DNA from: Azophilus sp965199705
GTDB taxonomy: Bacteria; Pseudomonadota; Gammaproteobacteria; Pseudomonadales; Azotimanducaceae
Assembly: GCA_965199705.1 (NCBI GenBank)
Contig: OZ241359.1
Coordinates: forward strand, 2,108,001-2,172,000
Direction of reading: 5' to 3'
Length of the DNA: 64,000 nucleotides
Under the pieces are notes generated by a model. The model was not told the DNA's origin. It searched no databases and saw only the letters and a program-made list of their open reading frames with translations. Below are positions 1-7,418 of this stretch, piece by piece. A program made the position numbers and the translations under genes. Within the stretch, counting starts at the first letter, position 1. Every line of letters begins with the position of its first letter.

Positions 1-190
1 CGGCAAAGGCGCGGTCGAACTTGTCGTAGTGCTTTTCGTCCTTGACCAGGCAAGTGCGCGCCATCAGGTAGAAGTCATCCATGTCGGCATAGACCAGCCG
101 ATGCCTGAGCGCCGCGAGCAGGTCCATCAGCTCGCGGATGGTGACCGGCGCCTTGTACTTGCGCAGGGTCAGGAACAGGTTGATGAGCAT
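1..190 (-). CDS. VWA-domain (CoxE-like) protein, N-terminal part
   Basis: Partial gene running off the left edge; about 63 codons are visible from an ATG at 188-190. The peptide opens with an LFLTLRKYKAPVT segment followed by a helical LMDLLAALRHRL stretch. This is the usual start of the CoxE-like VWA proteins encoded after MoxR ATPases; the VWA domain itself lies outside the window. It starts 13 bases after the MoxR stop, with a G-rich stretch before the ATG, so the two genes are probably one operon. By family knowledge such pairs act as a metal- or complex-maturation chaperone system; the substrate cannot be told from here. Confidence 0.6.
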   Translation of the reverse strand, partial: MLINLFLTLRKYKAPVTIRELMDLLAALRHRLVYADMDDFYLMARTCLVKDEKHYDKFDRAFA

Positions 191-203
191 GGGCGCCCCC
201 CGG

Positions 204-1052
204 TCAGCCTCGGGCGTCGCGCCGATTCATGAACGCGAGCCGTTCCAACAGATGCACATCCTGCTCGTTTTTCACCAGGGCGCCGTAGAGCGGCGGAATC
301 GCCTTGCTGGGGTCTCGATTGGTGAGGATTTCATCGGGAATGTCATCCGACATCAGAAGTTTCAGCCAATCGATCAACTCTGACGTGGAGGGTTTCTTCT
401 TCAGACCAGGCACCTTTCGCACATCGAAGAAGATGTCCATGGCCTCCTTGACCAGATCGTGCTTGATGCCCGGAAAGTGAACCTCGACAATCTCCTGCAT
501 GGTTTCCCGATCCGGAAAATCGATGTAATGGAAGAAGCAGCGACGCAGAAAGGCGTCCGGCAGTTCCTTCTCGTTGTTTGAGGTGATCACCACGATGGGC
601 CTTTGCTTCGCGACGATGGTTTCGCTCAGCTCGTAAACGAAGAACTCCATCCGGTCGAGTTCCTGGAGCAGGTCATTGGGAAACTCGATATCCGCCTTGT
701 CAATTTCATCAATCAGCAGCACCACGCGCTCATCAGCGGTGAACGCCTCCCACAACTTGCCCCGCTTGATGTAGTTGCGAATGTCCTGAACCCGCTCATC
801 GCCCAATTGGGAATCACGCAGCCGGGAAACAGCATCGTACTCGTAGAGACCATTGATCGCCTTGGTGCTGGACTTGATATGCCATTGGATCAGCTCAAGC
901 CCCAGAGTCTTGGCGACTTCCTCGGCAAGCAGGGTTTTGCCGGTGCCCGGTTCGCCCTTGACCAGAAGTGGCCGTTCCAGCTTGACGGCAGCATCCACGG
1001 CCATGCTGAGCTGATCGGTGGAAATATAGGTATCAGTGCTTTCGAAGATCAT
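204..1052 (-). CDS. MoxR-family AAA+ ATPase
   Basis: A 282-residue single-domain AAA+ ATPase, the normal length for the MoxR family. Walker A is GEPGTGKT at residues 33-40 and Walker B is LLIDEID at about 112-118. A sensor-1 segment (VVITSNNEKELPDAFLRRC) follows, with the arginine pair expected for the finger. The gene precedes the VWA gene at 1-190 on the same strand; MoxR/VWA pairs act as chaperones that assemble or activate partner complexes. No partner operon is visible to the right, where the neighbour is divergent. Family assignment is firm and the substrate is unknown. Confidence 0.92.
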   Translation of the reverse strand: MIFESTDTYISTDQLSMAVDAAVKLERPLLVKGEPGTGKTLLAEEVAKTLGLELIQWHIKSSTKAINGLYEYDAVSRLRDSQLGDERVQDIRNYIKRGKLWEAFTADERVVLLIDEIDKADIEFPNDLLQELDRMEFFVYELSETIVAKQRPIVVITSNNEKELPDAFLRRCFFHYIDFPDRETMQEIVEVHFPGIKHDLVKEAMDIFFDVRKVPGLKKKPSTSELIDWLKLLMSDDIPDEILTNRDPSKAIPPLYGALVKNEQDVHLLERLAFMNRRDARG

Positions 1053-1317
1053 CGGTGCTTCCTTGATCGGGCCGGGTGGCTGGCAGCCTGCCAGCTTCTG
1101 CGCCCGACCCAGGATCCATGCCCGAATCTGCGCACAAGGGCGCTACGTTAGTTGAAGTGGACTTTGGCAATCAAGCTGCGAGCGAGGAGGATCACAAGGT
1201 GCTTGCGCTGCGGCAATTTCGCTGCGGATTGGTCATTGACGATGGGTTGATGCGCTCGTTGTTGATGCAAATGGTGAGGATTTGGCCAGCAGACGGCACC
1301 AATCGCAGCACAAAAGA

Positions 1318-1378
1318 TATAATGATTCATATTGTGGTGATTTGACATCTTGAAAGTGACCTTAGTAGCTCATATGAT
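1318..1378 (+). promoter_or_regulatory. AT-rich promoter/operator region of the toxin-antitoxin-ATPase operon
   Basis: The 326 bases between the divergent MoxR gene (1052) and the plus-strand trio (1379) hold no gene. Their right end is strikingly AT-rich. It contains a perfect TATAAT at 1318-1323, the short palindrome ATGATTCAT at 1322-1330 and a perfect TTGACA at 1342-1347. A TATGAT sits at 1373-1378, but its spacing from the TTGACA is too long for a standard promoter. I read this as the promoter and possible antitoxin operator of the downstream operon. Which hexamers are used is not decided. Confidence 0.4.
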
Positions 1379-1825
1379 TTGTTTCTATGGCGATCAGGAC
1401 GCAATCGACGCTTGGTGCCTGTCGTGAGCATTCCCGACGAGGTGCGCAGGCAATTGGCGCTGCTCTCACAGCGACCGGCGGCCAGGGTCGTCCCACACTT
1501 CACGGCGGCGATGCCGACAGATTGGCGGCCACAGCAGGTGCGCAATCTGGAAGGGGTGCTCGACGCCTACTTCACGGATGCGGCGGCATGGGAACTGATA
1601 GCCGACAGGCTTGAGGCAGGCCATCCAGTGGAGACAGTCACTTTGAGCAAGCCTCGCGGCAAGACGGGCTACGTCATGAAAATCGCATTGGAAGGTGACG
1701 ATCGGCCTGTGTATGTGAAGCTGCAACTCGGTTCGGGCAAGGTGATTGGGCGCAGCTTCCACTACTCGGAGCATCCCCAAGCCGGCCCCAAGCAGGTTAA
1801 GCAAGCTAAGCAGTCTAGCACTTAA
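1379..1825 (+). CDS. Putative toxin of an MqsRA-like type II system
   Basis: Small basic protein, up to 148 residues from a TTG; GTG codons at 1415 and 1424 are equally plausible starts and give about 135 residues. The C-terminal half ends in a strand pattern, PVYVKLQLGSGKVIGRSFHY, recalling the last strands of RelE/MqsR-fold RNases (hydrophobic-K-hydrophobic, then S-F-basic). The toxin role is inferred mainly from position: the gene ends 14 bases before an MqsA-like antitoxin. I do not recognise a named family with certainty. The lysine-rich tail (about residues 138-146) may be disordered. Confidence 0.5.
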   Translation: MFLWRSGRNRRLVPVVSIPDEVRRQLALLSQRPAARVVPHFTAAMPTDWRPQQVRNLEGVLDAYFTDAAAWELIADRLEAGHPVETVTLSKPRGKTGYVMKIALEGDDRPVYVKLQLGSGKVIGRSFHYSEHPQAGPKQVKQAKQSST

Positions 1826-1839
1826 GGAAGGATTGAGAA

Positions 1840-2391
1840 ATGGAGAGTCAGAGACAACACAGCGTGGATGCGGACGAGGGTCACCAGTGTCCCCTGTGCG
1901 AGGCGTCGGCGGTCACCCGCTGGCAGGCGAGCGTTTATAGCTACGGAGAGGGGGACGCCACGGTTGACATCCCGGTGGACCTGCCTGTGCGGGTTTGCGG
2001 CGCCTGCGATTTCGAGTATCTCGACGAAGAGGGCGAGCGTCTTCAGCACGAAGCGCTCTGCCGACACCTGGGGGTGCTCACGCCTTGGGATATCCGCGAG
2101 ATTCGCAAGTCTCATGGGATGACCCGTTCGCAGTTCGCAGAACTGACCGGGCTAGGCGAGGCATCGCTTGGCCGTTGGGAGAGAGGCGCGGGGATCCAAT
2201 CGCATGCGAATGATCGCTATCTTCGTATGCTGGCGCTGGCAAATGGCGTTTCCTGGTTGCGTAGAGCGCTTCGCTCGCAGACCGTAGAGCACAGATCCGG
2301 GGTCGCCAAGGCGGGGCGTTTCCGGTTGCTTGTGGATAGCGCTGAGCTGCGAGCCGAGCAGCAGGGCTTTGTGCTTCGCAAGGCTGCCTAG
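1840..2391 (+). CDS. MqsA-like antitoxin: zinc finger plus XRE helix-turn-helix
   Basis: 183 residues. The N-terminal half carries two CxxC pairs (Cys17/20 and Cys53/56), forming the YgiT/MqsA-type zinc finger. The C-terminal half is an XRE HTH (about residues 86-118) with the GMTRSQFAELTGLGEASLGRWERG core. MqsA antitoxins bind the toxin through the zinc domain and the operon operator through the HTH. The protein is longer than E. coli MqsA (131 residues) by a C-terminal extension of about 50 residues that may contact the toxin or the downstream ATPase. An AAGGA ribosome site precedes the ATG. The next gene starts 2 bases after the stop. Confidence 0.82.
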   Translation: MESQRQHSVDADEGHQCPLCEASAVTRWQASVYSYGEGDATVDIPVDLPVRVCGACDFEYLDEEGERLQHEALCRHLGVLTPWDIREIRKSHGMTRSQFAELTGLGEASLGRWERGAGIQSHANDRYLRMLALANGVSWLRRALRSQTVEHRSGVAKAGRFRLLVDSAELRAEQQGFVLRKAA

Positions 2392-2393
2392 AC

Positions 2394-4202
2394 GTGTACG
2401 TTGCCACCTTCTATTCCTTCAAGGGTGGTGTTGGCCGCACCATGGCGCTGGTCAATGTCGCGACGCATCTCGCCGATCGGGGCCGCCGAGTGCTGCTGGT
2501 GGACTTCGACCTGGAAGCGCCAGGGCTTGACACCTTTCCGCTGCTCCAGGCGAGGGACACCACCCCGGGAATCGTTGACTATGTGTATCAGTACCTCCGG
2601 GACGATGCGGCGCCCAACGTGGCGGACTTCGTTGCGCAGCCGCACAAAATCGACAACCTCTGGGTGATGCCGTCCGGCGCCCGGAGCGCGGACTACGCGG
2701 CCAACTTCCGGCGCATCGACTGGGACCACTTGTACGCCGAGCGGGATGGCTACCTGCTGTTCGAGGACCTGAAAGAGCAGTGGTGTCAGACGATCAAACC
2801 GGACTATGTGCTGATCGACTCACGGACCGGCTATACCGACACTGGCGGCATTTGCACACGGCAGCTAGCGGACGCCGTGACCATGCTGTTTTTCCCCAAT
2901 GAACAGAATCTGCGCGGGTTGAGCAAAGTGGTGGCGGATATCCGCGCTGAAGCCGAGCCGCCCCGCAGCAAGTCAATCAAGTTGCACTTCGTCATGTCGA
3001 ACGTGCCGGATCTGGACGACGAAGACGATGTGCTCAGCGAAATGAAGGCGCGATTTCAAGGCGATCTGGCATTCGAGGACGAGCCGTTGGTCGTGCATCG
3101 GTACGAAAGCCTGTCTTTGCTGAATCAGGCGGTGTTCGCCAAGGAGCGGCCCAAGAGCCGATTGGCCAAGGAATACGGCGAGCTTGCGACCCGAATCATC
3201 GGCGGCAACCTTGCTGACCGGGAAGGCGCCCTTCGCCGCATCCGGGAGGCATGGGATGACCCCGACTTGGAGCTGGCTGAGGCAAAGGAGATAGAACGAC
3301 TGCATGCCGAAGACGGCGAGATATTGTTCCGGTTAGGCAGATGGGCTGCGCAGCGAGGACGTCTGTCCGAGGCGGAGTCGTGGTTGGACCGCTCAATCGA
3401 GTTAGGCTATCGAACCGCAGACGCCCACTTGGCGCGAGCCGAGGTTCGGGCCGACTCGGGTGATGGGGAGGGGGCGTCCGACGATGCGCAAGCCGCGCTT
3501 GAGCGGGGCGGCCTGCCGTTGCCCCGGGTCATTCGCGCCCTGGTCCATGCAAGGGGAGTCGAGGGCGAACAGCTAGCAGCGATGCCAGCCGTGACGGGTA
3601 TGGATGTGTCGGACCAGATCATTTTGGCCGACTATATCGTCGATCTGGCGCGACGGGAGGCGATTGACCAGAGCACTGCGATCCTTCGGAGCATTGCCAA
3701 CGATGCAAGGCTGCCAGATGAGTTGTGTGCGCAGGCACGGTCCTCGTTGGCATTGATCTTCATCGGACTTGGGGACTACCGCTCTGCGATTGAAACACTG
3801 ACCTTTGGCGGGCAACGGATTCAAGACCTGAACATCCGAGATGCGTTCAACTACGGAATGGCTGTGTGGGCGGTGTTGGGCGTTGTTCAAGCCGATCATT
3901 TCGAGCGTGTGGTGGCGCTTGATGCGGAGGAAGGGAGCAGGGAGGATGCCAACTACCTGCAATGCCTCGCTGTCGCCAACTGGGCGGTCGGTGATCTGGA
4001 GTGCGCCCGGGAGTTTGCTCTGCGGGCTCGGGAGAAGGGCCGGATCGCACGGCGAGTGTTCAGTTGCTGGCGCTATCGGCGGGAGCGAGGTTCGGAATTC
4101 GAGGCGGATATGGATGAAATCCTGACGATGATTGACACAGGTGAACCGCGCCTGCCGCGGTTTGCCAAGGAAGCGCACTCGGATAAGGCGTCCGCGGATT
4201 AG
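2394..4202 (+). CDS. KGGVGR-variant ParA/MinD-like ATPase with C-terminal TPR-like repeats
   Basis: 602 residues from a GTG 2 bases after the antitoxin stop. Residues 1-270 form a MinD/ParA-type P-loop NTPase. Its deviant Walker A is KGGVGRT at 10-16, where Arg replaces the usual Lys or Gly before Thr. Further motifs are LLVDFDLEAPGLD and a DYVLIDSRTGYTDT Walker B/switch segment. From about residue 300 the chain is helical with TPR-like repeats (for example RLGRWAAQRGRLSEAESWLDRSIELG). KGGVGR ATPases occur in predicted bacterial conflict and signalling systems, where they are thought to power assembly or conformational switching. Location after a toxin-antitoxin pair suggests a three-component module. 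No effector domain is fused here. Confidence 0.8.
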   Translation: MYVATFYSFKGGVGRTMALVNVATHLADRGRRVLLVDFDLEAPGLDTFPLLQARDTTPGIVDYVYQYLRDDAAPNVADFVAQPHKIDNLWVMPSGARSADYAANFRRIDWDHLYAERDGYLLFEDLKEQWCQTIKPDYVLIDSRTGYTDTGGICTRQLADAVTMLFFPNEQNLRGLSKVVADIRAEAEPPRSKSIKLHFVMSNVPDLDDEDDVLSEMKARFQGDLAFEDEPLVVHRYESLSLLNQAVFAKERPKSRLAKEYGELATRIIGGNLADREGALRRIREAWDDPDLELAEAKEIERLHAEDGEILFRLGRWAAQRGRLSEAESWLDRSIELGYRTADAHLARAEVRADSGDGEGASDDAQAALERGGLPLPRVIRALVHARGVEGEQLAAMPAVTGMDVSDQIILADYIVDLARREAIDQSTAILRSIANDARLPDELCAQARSSLALIFIGLGDYRSAIETLTFGGQRIQDLNIRDAFNYGMAVWAVLGVVQADHFERVVALDAEEGSREDANYLQCLAVANWAVGDLECAREFALRAREKGRIARRVFSCWRYRRERGSEFEADMDEILTMIDTGEPRLPRFAKEAHSDKASAD

Positions 4203-4304
4203 GTGACCGCCGGCGTAGTGGAAGCCAATAGCGGAAGCAGGCTCGCCAAAGCGGTCCGTGCCCCAGATCGATCAGCACGGACGCTTCCGCCACACAAACT
4301 GGCG

Positions 4305-5117
4305 CTATGTCGCGCTTTCGTGGGTCCGCAACTGAACATCATGTACAGGCGCTGAAACAGGGAGGGCCGTCAGCACATCCGCATTCTCCTTCAGATGGCG
4401 TGGATTCAGCGTGCCGACGACGATGCTGCTGACGCCCGGCTGGGCGGCGATGGGGGCCAATCGTTCTGGTCGCTGCCGTCCACCATCGAGCGCCTTCTTG
4501 ACCAGCACGCCGCAACCGGCCGCCGCCAGTTCCTGGATCAGTCCCAGGTCTTCGGAGCGCTCAGGATCGCAAGTCAGCATGACGGCATCGGCGCCGGCCG
4601 CGGCGGCTGCGCGTGCGCCGGTCGGGGTTTTCACGGAGACACCTGCGGCGCGAATCAGGCCCTGCTGCTTGCATTGCATCAGGCAGGCGAGACTCTCGCC
4701 TTGCGCCATGGCCGCTTCACGCTCGCCGTTCGAGTGCAGCAGCAGCAGGTCAATGTGGTCGGTGCAGAGGCGCTGGCACGAGCGCCTGATGCTCTGGCCG
4801 ATCGCCTCTGGCGTGAAGTCGAAGCGGGAGCGCTTGCCGTCAAAGGATTCACCGGCCTTGGTCACCAGCGTCCAGTCTTGCCGCCGGCCTGCCAGCAGTC
4901 GTCCCAGCCGGGCCTCACTGCTGCCGTAGGCAGGGGCGGTGTCAAGCAGGTTGACGCCCAGGGATCGGGCGGCGTCAAGCAGCCGTCTGGCGTCCCCATC
5001 GCTCGGCAGGTCGAAGGGTGCGGCGTAGCGCACGCCTTGATTGCGACCCAGTTTGACCGTGCCAAGGCCGAGCAGAGAAACCCGCATGTCAGTTCGGCCC
5101 AACCGGCGTTGCTGCAT
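4305..5117 (-). CDS. Aldo/keto reductase
   Basis: About 270 residues from the ATG at 5115-5117; longer in-frame starts lack family similarity. It is a TIM-barrel AKR, and the catalytic tetrad can be followed: Asp and Tyr in LLDTAPAYGSSEARLG, Lys in LVTKAGES and His in DLLLLHSNG. The NADPH-binding C-terminus includes SSIVVGTLNPRHLKEN. It is slightly shorter than typical 310-330-residue AKRs but appears complete. It lies 64 bases downstream of the FAD oxidoreductase on the same strand and may be the last gene of the amino-sugar cluster. The substrate is not predictable. Confidence 0.88.
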   Translation of the reverse strand: MQQRRLGRTDMRVSLLGLGTVKLGRNQGVRYAAPFDLPSDGDARRLLDAARSLGVNLLDTAPAYGSSEARLGRLLAGRRQDWTLVTKAGESFDGKRSRFDFTPEAIGQSIRRSCQRLCTDHIDLLLLHSNGEREAAMAQGESLACLMQCKQQGLIRAAGVSVKTPTGARAAAAAGADAVMLTCDPERSEDLGLIQELAAAGCGVLVKKALDGGRQRPERLAPIAAQPGVSSIVVGTLNPRHLKENADVLTALPVSAPVHDVQLRTHESAT

Positions 5118-5181
5118 CAAACTGCTACCCCTGCCGAATTTGCTGCCTGGGGCCATGGCCGGGCCTCTGTACCAGCCAGGC

Positions 5182-6414
5182 TCACTCGCACGTCCAGGCG
5201 GTTTCCGCCATATCCGGATTCGCCAGGGGCAAGGCCGGCACAGACGGAAACCGGGGCGGCGGCATGAGCGCCAGCACCCGGTCGCCCAGGTCCGGCGTCA
5301 GGCTCAACTTGCCGGGCCAGCAAACAATGCAGGCGCCTCGGGCTTTGGCGAAGGCGGTATCGGGCTTCTGACGGTTCGTCTGCCGAGGTTCGGCGCGATC
5401 TATCATTTGCGTCTTGAACCGTGCGTGCGTCCAGTCAAGGCCCGGCAGGCAGGCCGCGAGTTCCGTGCGGCACGCGGCAATCTGCGCTCGCGCATCACGC
5501 TTGACGCCGTCAGTGGCCAGATGTCCGCCCAGGCTCCAGATCCAGTCGCTGTCCGCTGGCGTTTCGCCCAACCCTACTGCCCGAATGGGTTGGCTGCTGA
5601 GCGTGAGCCTCGGTTCTGCGACCGAACGAATGCCAATACAGTGGCCGAACGCCGGCGGGCACGACGCAGGACTGGCAGATGCCTCTGGTCGCCAGCTCGG
5701 AGGCGTGGCATATACCTGATGCACTGGCCTGCGTTGCATCGGCAAATCCCAGCCGAGTTGCTGCAACAAGGCTTCGTTGCCGGCCCCGGCAGCCAGGATC
5801 AACCGCTCGCAGTCCAGGGTAACGGGCGCAGCAAAAACGCGCAGGCCATCCGCCGTTGGCCTGACGTCCGGCGGTGAGGCTGACCGATACAGGGCGGGAG
5901 CGCCGAGTTCGGCCAGCCGGCGCGCCAGTTGCCTGGGATCCAGAACGAAGTCCTCGCAGCGCCAGGCCTTGATGCTCGCTCTGGAGCCTTGCAAAAAGGG
6001 CGGCAGGCCCGCGCCGGATACAGGCGCCACCCGGCCGCGCAAGGCTCGGCTGGCAAGAAGCTTGGCCAAGCGGCCCAGGCCCTGGGCTGGACCGAAGAGA
6101 TACAGGTGTTCGGCCAAGGGGCGTAGCGGGCGCAAATCCACTTCGCCCGTACCCGCCAGGCAGGCGCGCCAGCGCGCCGGCATGTCGGCAAGCGCCTCGC
6201 TCGCTGAATTCAGCACACCGCCCAGCGCATACTTCAGGCCACCGTGAATGATGCCCTGACTGAGCGCTGTCTGCCCGCCCCCAAGCCGCCTTGACTCCAG
6301 CAGGACCGCGCCGTACCCCCGATGACGCAGCAGATTGAGGAGCCAGAGGCCGGCGACGCCGCCGCCGAGTATCACCGCGTCCACGCGCAGGGGCGTGTCC
6401 GCCTTTGCTGTCAC
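5182..6414 (-). CDS. FAD-dependent oxidoreductase (DAO family)
   Basis: 410 residues. The N-terminal Rossmann dinucleotide site is GGGVAGLWLL at about residues 17-26, followed by an LLESRRLGGGQT strand-turn and SQGIIHGG. This is the layout of the D-amino-acid/glycine oxidase (DAO) family. A second FAD-contact strand, RLILAAGAGNEALL, lies mid-protein. It overlaps the kinase gene by 4 bases (ATGA), so translation is coupled. In this setting it may oxidise a sugar amine, amino acid or hydroxy acid, but that is inference. No membrane segments or signal peptide are seen. Confidence 0.85.
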   Translation of the reverse strand: MTAKADTPLRVDAVILGGGVAGLWLLNLLRHRGYGAVLLESRRLGGGQTALSQGIIHGGLKYALGGVLNSASEALADMPARWRACLAGTGEVDLRPLRPLAEHLYLFGPAQGLGRLAKLLASRALRGRVAPVSGAGLPPFLQGSRASIKAWRCEDFVLDPRQLARRLAELGAPALYRSASPPDVRPTADGLRVFAAPVTLDCERLILAAGAGNEALLQQLGWDLPMQRRPVHQVYATPPSWRPEASASPASCPPAFGHCIGIRSVAEPRLTLSSQPIRAVGLGETPADSDWIWSLGGHLATDGVKRDARAQIAACRTELAACLPGLDWTHARFKTQMIDRAEPRQTNRQKPDTAFAKARGACIVCWPGKLSLTPDLGDRVLALMPPPRFPSVPALPLANPDMAETAWTCE

Positions 6415-7418
6415 CGGTCGCCGCCGTGCAACCGACCAACGCTCGATGCCACGGCCTCGACGGCCGCTGGCCGCAATGCCGATTCAGCGTCTTCCAGCTG
6501 CTTGACCAGTTGCAGGCGCTGGCGTGCCAGCTGTTGCTTGTCGTCCGGCGCATCGGTTCCAAAGTAGCGACCGCCGGTGAGATGATCCACCAGATAACGC
6601 AGCCCCAGACAGTAGGCAAGACGGCGCGGCGCCAGCAGCAGGGCTTCTGCATCGGCGATAACGCCGGATGTGGCCAGGTAGCCCCGGCATACGGCGGCGA
6701 AACGCGAGACGCGCACGCCACCCGCGAGTATCGACCGGCACAGGTCGCCAAAGTCCCAGGTCCAGTGCCCGGGGCCGGCGGTGTCGAGATCGAGCACGGC
6801 AACAACCTGGCCGGCATCATCGAAGAGCAGATTGCCGAACTTGCAATCGCCGTGAATGATGCTGTCCGTCACCGGCGCCTCGCTGGCGAGCCAGCGCCGC
6901 TTGTCAATGAAGGCGCGCAGGTCCGGGCTTGCCTTTGCCGCACACGCATCAAAAGCGGCCAGACAGCGGGCGGGATCGGCGAAACCGGGAATCACCGGTT
7001 TCGGAGGTGGATCGGGAAGTTGCTGAAGCCAGCGAAAGGTCTGCCCGAATGCGCGACCGGCGGCTTCGGCTTGCGCGTCGCTCTCCGGCTTGTCCCTGGC
7101 GTGGCCGCACAGCCAATCCCACAGGCGCCAGACACTGCCATTCTGCGCTCGCCAGCCGAGGCCAGTGCGGGCGGGCGCCAGTGTCGGCGCCCAGCCGGCC
7201 TGCATGGCGTTCAAGTGCCTGGAAACCCGAAAGGCGTTTTCCAGAACGGCCTGCGGTGAAGGGAAAACCACCGGATTGATGCGCTGCAGAACCCAGCGTC
7301 CGGGCCTGCCCTGGCGCACACCCGTCACGCTCCAGGTGCGGTGAATTCTGCCGCTGCCAAGCGCCGTGGCCTGCCCGGTTATGCCCCAACCGCCGTGCAG
7401 AATACTGTCGAGTTTCAT
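6411..7418 (-). CDS. Phosphotransferase, N-acetylhexosamine 1-kinase (NahK)-like
   Basis: 335 residues of the APH/choline-kinase fold. The N-terminal nucleotide lobe (GSGRIHRTWSVTG, then RWVLQRINPVVFP) resembles bifidobacterial NahK. The catalytic loop is IIHGDCKFGNLLFDD (His189-Gly-Asp191) and the metal site is VLDLDTAGPG (Asp210/Asp212). NahK phosphorylates GlcNAc or GalNAc at C1. The gene overlaps a GH20 hexosaminidase by 4 bases upstream, which releases exactly such sugars, and this supports the substrate guess. It is also coupled by 4 bases to the FAD oxidoreductase downstream. Other APH-family sugar kinases remain possible. Confidence 0.78.
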   Translation of the reverse strand: MKLDSILHGGWGITGQATALGSGRIHRTWSVTGVRQGRPGRWVLQRINPVVFPSPQAVLENAFRVSRHLNAMQAGWAPTLAPARTGLGWRAQNGSVWRLWDWLCGHARDKPESDAQAEAAGRAFGQTFRWLQQLPDPPPKPVIPGFADPARCLAAFDACAAKASPDLRAFIDKRRWLASEAPVTDSIIHGDCKFGNLLFDDAGQVVAVLDLDTAGPGHWTWDFGDLCRSILAGGVRVSRFAAVCRGYLATSGVIADAEALLLAPRRLAYCLGLRYLVDHLTGGRYFGTDAPDDKQQLARQRLQLVKQLEDAESALRPAAVEAVASSVGRLHGGDR

